A stretch of DNA of 6,965 bases, taken from positions 1-6,965 of the forward strand of contig CAIWSO010000155.1 of assembly GCA_903915315.1 (NCBI GenBank). The letters are read 5' to 3'. The translations under genes and the position numbers were made by a program. Under the pieces are notes generated by a model. It had not been told where the DNA came from. It was given only the letters and a program-made list of their open reading frames with translations, and made no database searches. The DNA is from an uncultured Spartobacteria bacterium. GTDB taxonomy: Bacteria > Verrucomicrobiota > Verrucomicrobiia > Chthoniobacterales > Terrimicrobiaceae. Below are positions 1 to 6,181 of this stretch, piece by piece; position 1 is the first letter of the stretch; every line of letters begins with the position of its first letter.

Positions 1-152
1 ATGAGGCTTTGCACCATCGGACTATCTTCAAGAGAAAGAATTTTCGGAATATTCACTGAGTAAAAAAAATGAGAGGGGTCAAAGACGCCATTGACTCGTA
101 GGCTTCGGAAAACAATTCCCGCCTAGAGAGCCAAAACGAATTTCTTATCTCA
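1..152. other. Window edge and sdhB downstream region, no supported gene
   Basis: Apart from the hairpins and T-run described for 62-125, nothing can be assigned. On the plus strand frame 1 reads open from the window edge to a TAA at 61-63, about 20 codons. This could be the tail of a gene coming from the left, but it is too short to judge. On the minus strand an ATG at 17-15 begins an open frame running off the edge, also too short to call. Confidence 0.4.
62..125 (-). terminator. Possible 3' end structure of the sdhCAB transcript
   Basis: Downstream of the sdhB stop on the minus strand there is a hairpin at 99-125: TAGGC pairs with GCCTA and, inside it, GGAA pairs with TTCC around a five-base loop. 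A second short stem follows (GTCAA/TTGAC at 78-95), and then a run of eight T at 62-69. The T-run is not directly attached to a strong GC stem, so this is not a textbook intrinsic terminator. It may end or protect the operon mRNA. The placement fits, since no gene lies between it and sdhB. Confidence 0.3.
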
Positions 153-911
153 TCACACGTTCATTCCTATGATTTCTTTGACGGAAGCGGCAGTGAACTC
201 ACGATTCATGCGACCAATAAAAGCGGCTGGCACGCTGGCGGGGCAAACGGCCTCGCAGGCGTAGTAGTTGGAACAGTTGCCAAATCCTTCCTCATCCATC
301 TGACGCACCATACCGATTACGCGGCGACCATTTTCCGGTTTGCCTTGTGGGAGCAGGCCGAGATGCGTCACTTTCGCACTCACAAAGAGCATAGCCGAGC
401 CATTCGGACAGGCGGCAGCACAGGCCCCGCAACCGATGCACGCAGCGGCATCCATCGCCTCGTCGGCAATCACCTTAGAAATCGGAACAGAGTTAGCATC
501 TGGCGCAGATCCGCAACGCTCGGTGATGTAGCCTCCCGCTTGAATAACGCGGTCAAATGCACAACGATCGACGACCAGATCCCGCTGTACAGGGAAGGCC
601 TCGGCGCGGAAGGGCTCGATGGTGATGGTATCGCCATCCTTGAACTTCCGCATGTAAACTTGGCAAGTCGTGCCACGACCCGGACCATGCGGCACACCAT
701 TAATGGTCAATGAGCAACTGCCACAAATGCCCTCGCGGCAATCGGAGTCAAACTGGATGGGCTCGATGTTTTTTCCCGTGAGGTTGGCATTCACGATATC
801 CAGCATCTCGAGGAAAGAAGCGTCGGCCGGGATATTGTCGGCTTCGTAGTCTTCCAGAGTGCCAGGTGCGTTTGCGTCCTTCTGTCGCCAGACTTTGAGA
901 TGGAATTTCAT
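153..911 (-). CDS. sdhB: Succinate dehydrogenase/fumarate reductase iron-sulfur subunit SdhB
   Basis: This is the electron-transfer subunit of succinate:quinone oxidoreductase (complex II). It passes electrons from the flavin of SdhA to the quinone site in SdhC, on the cytoplasmic face of the membrane. The 252-residue protein has an N-terminal ferredoxin domain with the [2Fe-2S] ligands C58, C63, C66 and C83, in the pattern CREGICGSC followed by TTC. The C-terminal domain has CIGCGACAAACP (C158, C161, C164, C168) and CSNYYACEAVCP (C213, C219, C223). By homology, C158/C161/C164/C223 hold the [4Fe-4S] cluster and C168/C213/C219 the [3Fe-4S] cluster. No ligand is missing and the length is normal for the Bacteroidetes/Chlorobi-like SdhB type. 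It is last in the operon, starting 9 bases after the sdhA stop. No Shine-Dalgarno sequence is visible in that gap, so translation probably depends on coupling to sdhA. Confidence 0.97.
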   Translation of the reverse strand: MKFHLKVWRQKDANAPGTLEDYEADNIPADASFLEMLDIVNANLTGKNIEPIQFDSDCREGICGSCSLTINGVPHGPGRGTTCQVYMRKFKDGDTITIEPFRAEAFPVQRDLVVDRCAFDRVIQAGGYITERCGSAPDANSVPISKVIADEAMDAAACIGCGACAAACPNGSAMLFVSAKVTHLGLLPQGKPENGRRVIGMVRQMDEEGFGNCSNYYACEAVCPASVPAAFIGRMNREFTAASVKEIIGMNV

Positions 912-920
912 AGGGAGCGA

Positions 921-2837
921 TTATTTGTAGCTGCGGGTGGCCAGTTTGACCTTCTCGTAAACGAGGGGCTCTTTGTTGAGTGTGGGGAGCTGATTCTCTC
1001 CTTGGTATTCCCATGCGGAAACGAACGCATATTCGTCATCATTGCGGAGCGCCTCACCCTCGGGAGTTTGATACTCCGTGCGGAAGTGACCACCACAGGA
1101 TTCGTTGCGCGTAAGGGCATCGCGGCACATCAACTCGCCAAACTCAAGAAAGTCGGCAACACGACCAGCGCGCTCGAGTTCCATATTGATGCCATCAGGG
1201 CTTCCGAGGATTTTGAGATTTTTCCAAAACTCAGCTCTCAGCTTTTGAATCTTATCGATCGCGAGATTGAGTCCCTCTTCACTGCGGGCCATGCCGCAGT
1301 AATCCCACATGATCAGGCCAAGCTCACGATGGAAACTATCGACGGTACGATTGCCTTTAATATCGAGGAGCTTTTGGACTTTCTCCTTTGTTTCCTCGAT
1401 GGTTTTTGCAAAGGCAGGATGCTTCGGATCGACCTTCTTGCCGAACTGCGAGGTCATGTAGTTGCCCAGGGTATAGGGAATCACGAAATACCCGTCAGCG
1501 AGGCCCTGCATGAGAGCACTAGCACCGAGGCGGTTCGCACCGTGGTCGGAAAAATTCGCCTCTCCCAGCACATGAAGGCCGGGAATATTACTCATGAGAT
1601 TGTAGTCCACCCAAAGCCCACCCATCGTGTAATGGACGGCAGGGTAAATTCGCATCGGACGCTCGTAGGCATTCTCGCCGGTGATGTTTTGATACATCTC
1701 GAATAGATTGCCGTAACGTTCCTCAATGGTTTTACGACCGAGACGCTTGATGGCATCGCTAAAATCAAGATAGACACCCAGTCCGCCAGGCCCAACTCCC
1801 CTGCCCTCGTCGCAGACTTCCTTCGCCGAGCGTGAGGAAATGTCACGCGGAGCCAGATTACCGTAGCTCGGGTATTTCCGCTCTAGGAAGTAATCCCGCG
1901 CATCATCGGGAATCTGCGAAGGTTCCTTGCCGCAATCCTCCTTGCGCTTAGGCGCCCAGATGCGCCCATCATTCCGAAGCGATTCGCTCATCAAGGTGAG
2001 CTTCGACTGGTAGTCACCACTCACAGGAATGCAAGTCGGATGAATCTGCGTGAAGCAGGGATTCGCAAAAAACGCCCCGCGCTTGTAAGCGCGGAAAGTC
2101 GCCGTGACATTGCATCCACGCGCATTCGTGGAAAGATAAAACACGTTGCCATATCCTCCCGAGCAGAGAAGCACAGCGTCACCGGCATGACTCGATATCT
2201 CGCCGGTCGTGAGATCACGAACGACGATGCCCTTGGCATGGCCGTCGATGAGAACGAGGTCGAGCATTTCCGTTTTCGGATACATCTTCACCGTGCCCTT
2301 GGCGATCTGTTGACTCAGGCCCGCATAGGCACCAAGCAGAAGCTGCTGCCCAGTCTGTCCCCGAGCATAAAAAGTACGAGAAACCTGGGCGCCGCCGAAA
2401 GAGCGGTTGTCCAATAGGCCTCCATATTCGCGGGCAAAAGGCACGCCCTGTGCGACACACTGGTCGATGATGTTGTTGCTCACCTCGGCGAGGCGATGGA
2501 CATTGGCTTCGCGGGCACGGAAGTCCCCGCCCTTGATCGTGTCGTAAAAAAGTCGGTAAGCGCTATCGCCATCATTCTGGTAATTCTTTGCGGCGTTGAT
2601 GCCGCCCTGCGCGGCGATGGAGTGAGCGCGTCTTGGGCTGTCCTGATAGCAGAAACACTTCACGTTGTAACCCTGCTCGGCGAGGGTCGAAGCGGCGGCC
2701 GCGCCAGCCAGACCGGAACCAACAATGATGATGTCGAATTTCCGCTTGTTAGCTGGGCTCACAAGCTTCGCGTTGTTTTTATAGGTCGTCCACTTGTCGT
2801 CGAGGGGACCTGCGGGAATGTGTGCGTCGGGTGTCAT
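921..2837 (-). CDS. sdhA: Succinate dehydrogenase/fumarate reductase flavoprotein subunit SdhA
   Basis: This is the catalytic subunit, interconverting succinate and fumarate in the TCA cycle, with covalently bound FAD. The 638-residue protein shows the Rossmann dinucleotide motif VGSGLAGAAAA at 39-49 and the flavinylation motif RRAHSIAAQGG, with H72 as the FAD-linked histidine. Active-site elements are present: QIHPT (H266), the APRD.SSR segment carrying the likely proton-shuttle R331, HYTMGG (H402) and ANRLGASAL (R436). These assignments follow the E. coli SdhA/FrdA pattern. The sequence is the long Bacteroidetes/Chlorobi/Verrucomicrobia-like form rather than the proteobacterial one. The start is supported by AAAGGA at 2846-2851, eight bases upstream of the ATG. 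That ATG overlaps the sdhC stop by four bases (ATGA), implying translational coupling. Direction as dehydrogenase or fumarate reductase cannot be read from the sequence; an aerobic SDH is the usual role. Confidence 0.98.
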   Translation of the reverse strand: MTPDAHIPAGPLDDKWTTYKNNAKLVSPANKRKFDIIIVGSGLAGAAAASTLAEQGYNVKCFCYQDSPRRAHSIAAQGGINAAKNYQNDGDSAYRLFYDTIKGGDFRAREANVHRLAEVSNNIIDQCVAQGVPFAREYGGLLDNRSFGGAQVSRTFYARGQTGQQLLLGAYAGLSQQIAKGTVKMYPKTEMLDLVLIDGHAKGIVVRDLTTGEISSHAGDAVLLCSGGYGNVFYLSTNARGCNVTATFRAYKRGAFFANPCFTQIHPTCIPVSGDYQSKLTLMSESLRNDGRIWAPKRKEDCGKEPSQIPDDARDYFLERKYPSYGNLAPRDISSRSAKEVCDEGRGVGPGGLGVYLDFSDAIKRLGRKTIEERYGNLFEMYQNITGENAYERPMRIYPAVHYTMGGLWVDYNLMSNIPGLHVLGEANFSDHGANRLGASALMQGLADGYFVIPYTLGNYMTSQFGKKVDPKHPAFAKTIEETKEKVQKLLDIKGNRTVDSFHRELGLIMWDYCGMARSEEGLNLAIDKIQKLRAEFWKNLKILGSPDGINMELERAGRVADFLEFGELMCRDALTRNESCGGHFRTEYQTPEGEALRNDDEYAFVSAWEYQGENQLPTLNKEPLVYEKVKLATRSYK

Positions 2838-3571
2838 TGTGCTAATCCTTTCCCCAATCCGAAAAATAAAACGGAGATCGGTATGGAAACGTATCCAAGG
2901 AACAACAGCCAGGCGATCGCGCGACCAGCAAGTTCATAGTTGGAGCGAATGCGGCGGTTGGTTATGCCGAGGGTTTGAAAAAGGCTTGAGAGGCCATGGC
3001 TGAGGTGAAAGGTGAGAAGAAAAAGCCCGATCACATAAACCGCGACCACCGGAGCATTGCTGAAACCCTTCACCACCATCGCATAGACATTGTGCACTTC
3101 CTGTCCGTTCAACTGGGTACGCATCACTTGATAGGACGGATCGACGACCCGAACAGTGAAGTGCGCCAGATGGAAGATCACGAAAGCCAGCACCACCAAG
3201 CCACTCAGACGCATCGTGCGGGAGAAGACCGTCGTTTTGATTGGATCTGCTGCAATGTATTTTTTGGGATTCGAACGTTGATTCTCCTTCCACAAAAGCA
3301 TGGTGAAATAAATGTGTCCCACGAGAATGCCCAACAACCCGATGCGGATCACCCAGAGCGCAGGTCCGAGATCATGCAACTTTTGAGCATACGCATTGAG
3401 GACATCCGGCCCCAGAAAGACAGTCATATTTCCGAGCAAATGCCCGAGAACGAAGAACACAAGCAGGATGCCGGTCGCAGCCACGATGGTTTTTTTTCCG
3501 ATGGATGAGAACATCCATAGCAGGATGGGATTGGGCCCGGAACGCGCCGAGGAGGATGGTGAGGTAATCAT
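2834..3571 (-). CDS. sdhC: Succinate dehydrogenase cytochrome b subunit SdhC (b558 type, dihaem)
   Basis: This is the membrane anchor of complex II; it binds haem b and the quinone. The 245-residue protein has five hydrophobic segments at about 28-52, 71-94, 118-141, 172-196 and 215-240, which matches the single-polypeptide anchor of Bacillus subtilis SdhC and Wolinella FrdC. Histidines in the membrane segments at H44 (GHLLGN), H86 (VGHIYF), H134 (IFHLAH) and H189 (FHLSHG) are the likely axial ligands of two haems. There is no separate sdhD, as expected for this class. Such anchors usually work with menaquinone, which is inference here. It is first in the sdhCAB operon and its TGA overlaps the sdhA ATG. 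No good Shine-Dalgarno precedes the ATG. A TATTCT at about 3590 on the minus strand is a weak -10 candidate without a convincing -35. Confidence 0.96.
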   Translation of the reverse strand: MITSPSSSARSGPNPILLWMFSSIGKKTIVAATGILLVFFVLGHLLGNMTVFLGPDVLNAYAQKLHDLGPALWVIRIGLLGILVGHIYFTMLLWKENQRSNPKKYIAADPIKTTVFSRTMRLSGLVVLAFVIFHLAHFTVRVVDPSYQVMRTQLNGQEVHNVYAMVVKGFSNAPVVAVYVIGLFLLTFHLSHGLSSLFQTLGITNRRIRSNYELAGRAIAWLLFLGYVSIPISVLFFGLGKGLAQ

Positions 3572-3648
3572 TAATTGCTAGGTTTCAATTTAGAATAGGA
3601 AATGCCAGTTAGTCGATGCAAAGAAAATGGTGTTTTTACCTTAATATT

Positions 3649-4128
3649 TTACGCATCCCACGTCGAAAAAGGTGCTCGAGCGAGGCAAGAGTTGTAATAG
3701 CGCTGATCATCAGACACTTCCTTCCCAACCCAATCGGGCAGCGCAATCACTTGATCGACATTGTCTAACTCAACCTCTGCAACGACCAACCCCTGGTTTT
3801 CCGCATGGAACTCATCGATCTCCCATTTCATCCCTTCGAAAAACACATTGTAGCGGGTCTTCTCAATAAGCGGGCGGTAGCAAAGCCCAAGCATCGTCTC
3901 CCCTTCAGATAGCGGAATCAAATATTGTAACTCCGGGCGGCTTATCCCCACGCGAGGGCCTTTGACTGTCAGAGTGGCCTTAGTTCCATCGATCCGGACC
4001 CGAACGCTGCGCCCCCCGTCGGCACTCAGGTAACCCTGCGAAATCCGGCGCCCTGTCCCCGCCGCCGGTTCACGCCAAGCGTCACTGGAGAGCAGGAACT
4101 TTCTTTCGATTTCAATCGGATGGCACAT
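3649..4128 (-). CDS. CYTH domain protein, probable triphosphate tunnel hydrolase
   Basis: The protein is a single CYTH (triphosphate tunnel metalloenzyme) domain of 159 residues. Family signatures are all present: EIERKFLL at 6-13, an R-V-R pair at 43-45, TVKGP at 54-58, EKTRY at 89-93, WEIDEF at 102-107, AEVEL at 117-121 and KEVSDDQRYYNS at 136-147. These supply the alternating Glu and Arg/Lys side chains that line the tunnel and bind metal and the triphosphate. Characterised bacterial relatives of this size hydrolyse inorganic tripolyphosphate; others are adenylate cyclases, so the substrate is not certain. The frame stays open up to ATG codons at 4140 and 4188. I chose 4128 because relatives begin a few residues before EIERKF; none of the three has a Shine-Dalgarno, so the start is open. 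It lies between argG and sdhC with its own spacing and no evident pathway link. Confidence 0.88.
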   Translation of the reverse strand: MCHPIEIERKFLLSSDAWREPAAGTGRRISQGYLSADGGRSVRVRIDGTKATLTVKGPRVGISRPELQYLIPLSEGETMLGLCYRPLIEKTRYNVFFEGMKWEIDEFHAENQGLVVAEVELDNVDQVIALPDWVGKEVSDDQRYYNSCLARAPFSTWDA

Positions 4129-4192
4129 GGATGGATTCATAAAAAATAGGATGACTTGCTTGAACGCTTCAAACGACCAGTTCGGCATTCAG

Positions 4193-4240
4193 AAAAAACA
4201 CTAACCCCGCGAGAAGATTCGACGCCGAATCGCCCTCGCG
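4193..4240 (-). terminator. Candidate terminator downstream of argG
   Basis: On the minus strand, 18 bases after the argG TAA, CGCGAG and CTCGCG pair (4235-4240 with 4208-4213). Within them GATTC pairs with GAATC around a six-base loop (4216-4231), leaving a small internal bulge. Nine bases further on is a run of six T (4198-4193). The two-tier GC-rich stem followed by T suggests transcription termination between argG and the CYTH gene. The gap between stem and T-run is longer than in a classical rho-independent site. Confidence 0.5.
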
Positions 4241-4258
4241 AGCGGCGCCTCACCAAAA

Positions 4259-5488
4259 TTATTTGCTGTTGTGAACCCCAGCGGCGACTTTCAGTCGAAG
4301 ACCATTGAGATGGATGAAACCCGTGGCATCGTCTTGGTCGTAAGCCTTCGTCGGATCCGCCTCCATCGTGGCGATATGCGGATTGTACAGGCTCACTGGG
4401 CTCTTGCGACCGGCCGCATGGATGCCGCCTTTGTAAAGGCGCAAACGAACCGTGCCGCAGACGTTCTTTTGAGATTCCGTAACGAGAGCCTGGATCGCTT
4501 CGCGCTCTGGCGCAAACCAAAATCCATTGTAAACAAGCGTGCTGTATTTCGGAATGAGGCTGTCACGCAGATGCATGACCTCGCGATCCATCGTTAAGGA
4601 TTCCATCTGGCGGTGCGCAAAATGCAGGATCGCGCCACCTGGGGTTTCATAAACGCCACGGCTCTTCATCCCAACGAAACGGTTCTCGACCATGTCCACG
4701 CGGCCAACACCATGCTTGCCTCCGATTTTATTGAGGAGTCGCATCACCGCGAGCGGGTTCAGTTTTTCTCCGTTCACTGCCACACAATTCCCACGTTCGA
4801 AATCGAGTTCGATCATCTCCGCTTTATCAGGCGCATCCTCAGGCAACACGGATAGCGTCGTAAAGTAATCGCGGTTCTTGAGGTCACCCGCATCAAACCA
4901 AGGATCCTCCAGAATTCCGGCCTCGTAGCTGATGTGAAGAAGATTTCGATCCATCGAGTAAGGCTTCTTCGCACTCGCTGCGATCGGCACACCGTGCGCC
5001 TCAGCATAAGCGATCATCTCTGCACGACCAGGGAACTTGTCCCGGAAGCGACTGTCGCGCCAAGGAGCGATGACCTCGATCTCAGGAGCGAGCGCCGCCG
5101 CCGTGAGTTCGAAGCGAACTTGATCGTTTCCTTTGCCTGTCGCGCCGTGAGCGACTGCTGTGGCACCCTCTGCGCGAGCAATCTCGACCATGCGCTTCGC
5201 GATGAGCGGACGTGCGATGCTGGTGCCTAAAAAATATTCCCCCTCATAAATCGCACCGGCTTGAAGCATCGGAAAAATAAAGTCGCGCGCGAACTCCTCT
5301 TGGAGGTCATCCACATAGCATTTCTCGGCGCCGGTTTTAAGAGCCTTCTCTTCGAGACCGTCGAGTTCCTCGGCCTGGCCTACGTCTGCGCAGAAAGCGA
5401 TGATCTCCGCTCCGTAGATTTCCTTAAGCCAATTTAGAATCACCGAGGTGTCCAAACCTCCCGAGTAAGCAACGACAATTTTTTTCAT
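4259..5488 (-). CDS. argG: Argininosuccinate synthase
   Basis: This cytoplasmic enzyme joins citrulline and aspartate using ATP to give argininosuccinate, the penultimate step of arginine synthesis. The 409-residue protein has the N-type ATP pyrophosphatase loop AYSGGLDTS at 7-15, the substrate segment YFLGTSIARP at 85-94 and the glycine-rich GATGKGNDQVRFE at 115-127, all characteristic of the family. The length is normal for the roughly 400-residue bacterial type. The frame is open upstream to an ATG at 5548, but the start at 5488 places MKKIVVAYSGG at the N-terminus as in relatives. It has GGAGAG at 5500-5505, 11 bases upstream. No argH or other arginine gene is beside it. No arginine-repressor box was recognised, and upstream the gene faces the divergent tRNA-Cys promoter. 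Confidence 0.97.
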   Translation of the reverse strand: MKKIVVAYSGGLDTSVILNWLKEIYGAEIIAFCADVGQAEELDGLEEKALKTGAEKCYVDDLQEEFARDFIFPMLQAGAIYEGEYFLGTSIARPLIAKRMVEIARAEGATAVAHGATGKGNDQVRFELTAAALAPEIEVIAPWRDSRFRDKFPGRAEMIAYAEAHGVPIAASAKKPYSMDRNLLHISYEAGILEDPWFDAGDLKNRDYFTTLSVLPEDAPDKAEMIELDFERGNCVAVNGEKLNPLAVMRLLNKIGGKHGVGRVDMVENRFVGMKSRGVYETPGGAILHFAHRQMESLTMDREVMHLRDSLIPKYSTLVYNGFWFAPEREAIQALVTESQKNVCGTVRLRLYKGGIHAAGRKSPVSLYNPHIATMEADPTKAYDQDDATGFIHLNGLRLKVAAGVHNSK

Positions 5489-5573
5489 CGGCGCGGAGTC
5501 TCTCCGAATCCCGCACATTTCGCAATCCCGCGAATCACACAGACGCAAATTTCAACCGACCCTCAACTTTCAG

Positions 5574-5602
5574 TTGTCATACCCCGCGTTAGATAGTATA
5601 AA
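5574..5602 (+). promoter_or_regulatory. Promoter of tRNA-Cys
   Basis: TTGTCA at 5574-5579 and TATAAA at 5597-5602 are separated by exactly 17 bases. They match the housekeeping sigma-70 consensus at five of six positions each. The expected start of transcription is around 5609, a few bases before the mature tRNA. The -35 box overlaps a short inverted repeat, CAACT-TTC-AGTTG (5564-5576), which may be chance. Confidence 0.7.
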
Positions 5603-5615
5603 AAAACTACTCCAT

Positions 5616-5687
5616 GGCGGGGTAGCCAAGTGGTAAGGCACGGCTCTGCAAAAGCTGTATTCGTCGGTTCGATTCCGACCCTCGCCT
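5616..5687 (+). tRNA. tRNA-Cys (anticodon GCA)
   Basis: A full cloverleaf can be folded. The acceptor stem pairs GGCGGGG (5616-5622) with CCTCGCC (5680-5686) with one G-U pair. The D stem is GCC/GGC. The anticodon stem is CGGCT/AGCTG with loop CTGCAAA, which places GCA at 5648-5650. The variable loop has five bases. The T stem is GTCGG/CCGAC (5663-5667 and 5675-5679) around TTCGATT. The discriminator base is T at 5687, the identity base expected for tRNA-Cys, which supports the call beyond the anticodon. CCA is not encoded; the gene is followed by CAT. It is the only RNA gene seen and the only plus-strand gene. Confidence 0.97.
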
Positions 5688-5744
5688 CATTTTCCTTTCC
5701 GAGCCTCGCCAGTAAAGGCTCTACGGGACTCTGAGTGAAGCCGG

Positions 5745-5779
5745 ACTGCTAACAAATACGGCTAAAACTGCTAACAAAT
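5745..5779 (+). repeat. Pair of 13-bp direct repeats beside tRNA-Cys
   Basis: ACTGCTAACAAAT occurs at 5745-5757 and again at 5767-5779, identical and 22 bases apart start to start (about two helical turns). They lie 58 bases after the 3' end of tRNA-Cys, and the second overlaps the end of the decayed HTH gene. Short direct repeats at this spacing beside a tRNA resemble arm-type binding sites of tyrosine recombinases. No integrase gene is present, so that role is inference. Confidence 0.6.
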
Positions 5780-6124
5780 GGCCAGCGAGTCATTCAGTTT
5801 CCCCAATGTTCGAGAATGTCTTTTTACGCCTTCTCTAGGTTTTCGCGGATAGCTTTCAGGATAGCATTCCTTGGTCGGTAGCAACTCGGTGTTTTCCTGC
5901 TCCCTTTGGAGTCGGAGCGACAACAAAGCACATTCCAGCCTGATCTTTTCTTTCCGCTGTTCGGCGAGTGTCGATGCGGCGACTGCCTGCGGATTTTCTC
6001 GGCTTCACGCTTCGATCCATTGGCGCGCGGCATGTTCGCTGTCGGCAGGCATTCCAAGACTGGCGAGTCGTTGGACGTTGGATTTCGAGCAGGATAATTT
6101 TCGCGAAAGTTCAAGATGCGTCAC
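5771..6124 (-). pseudogene. Decayed small HTH gene, possibly a phage small terminase/Nu1-type protein
   Basis: From a GTG at 6124 the minus strand encodes 39 residues containing LSRKLSCSKSNVQRL and LASLGMPADSEHAARQWI, which looks like a helix-turn-helix with the GMP(A/T)DS wing seen in small phage DNA-packaging proteins. It then meets TGA at 6007-6005. The same frame continues without another stop to TAG at 5771-5773 and encodes a charged helix with EQRKEKIRLECALLSLRL and the sequence ELLPTKE, again as in small terminase subunits. No start codon follows the TGA closely. After about 5870 the more helix-like reading moves to another frame (NAILKAIRENLEKA, then TAA at 5824-5826), suggesting a frameshift as well. 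A CGA-to-TGA change would explain the first stop. Upstream of the GTG the frame closes with TAG after four codons, so the N-terminus may also be lost. Family assignment is by eye and tentative; the break itself is clear. Confidence 0.5.
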
Positions 6125-6154
6125 ATAAGGTGATGCTGTCTAAATCCCGCGAGC

Positions 6155-6177
6155 GAGGAGAGCACCCTCCTCTTTTT
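6155..6177 (+). terminator. Rho-independent terminator, plus strand
   Basis: GAGGAG (6155-6160) and CTCCTC (6167-6172) form a perfect six-base stem around AGCACC, with an extra possible wobble pair, directly followed by five T (6173-6177). The T-run is on the plus side only, so it acts on rightward transcripts. It lies just beyond the stop of the convergent Sel1 gene. The nearest plus-strand promoter seen is that of tRNA-Cys, about 550 bases upstream; alternatively the terminator belongs to a lost plus-strand gene. Confidence 0.55.
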
Positions 6178-6181
6178 CTAA

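Noticed and set aside
345..713. 122-codon plus-strand open frame inside sdhB
   Set aside because: Antisense to the conserved iron-sulfur protein, with no domain and no ribosome binding site of note.
900..1706. 268-codon plus-strand open frame inside sdhA
   Set aside because: It is antisense to a strongly conserved coding region, has no recognisable domain, and overlaps the sdhB-sdhA junction. It is a by-product of codon composition.
5507..5531. AATCCCGC repeated at 5507-5514 and 5524-5531 in the argG leader
   Set aside because: Eight-base repeats are short, do not match an arginine operator, and form no convincing alternative structure.
5489..5548. Longer N-terminus of argG from the ATG at 5548
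   Set aside because: Argininosuccinate synthases begin just before the AYSGGLDTS loop, and the ATG at 5488 has GGAGAG upstream.
6005..6007. In-frame TGA as a recoded or selenocysteine codon, given the tRNA-Cys nearby
   Set aside because: sdhB and sdhC end with TGA in this same window, no selenocysteine insertion element was seen, the position is not catalytic, and the gene shows further damage. A nonsense mutation is simpler.
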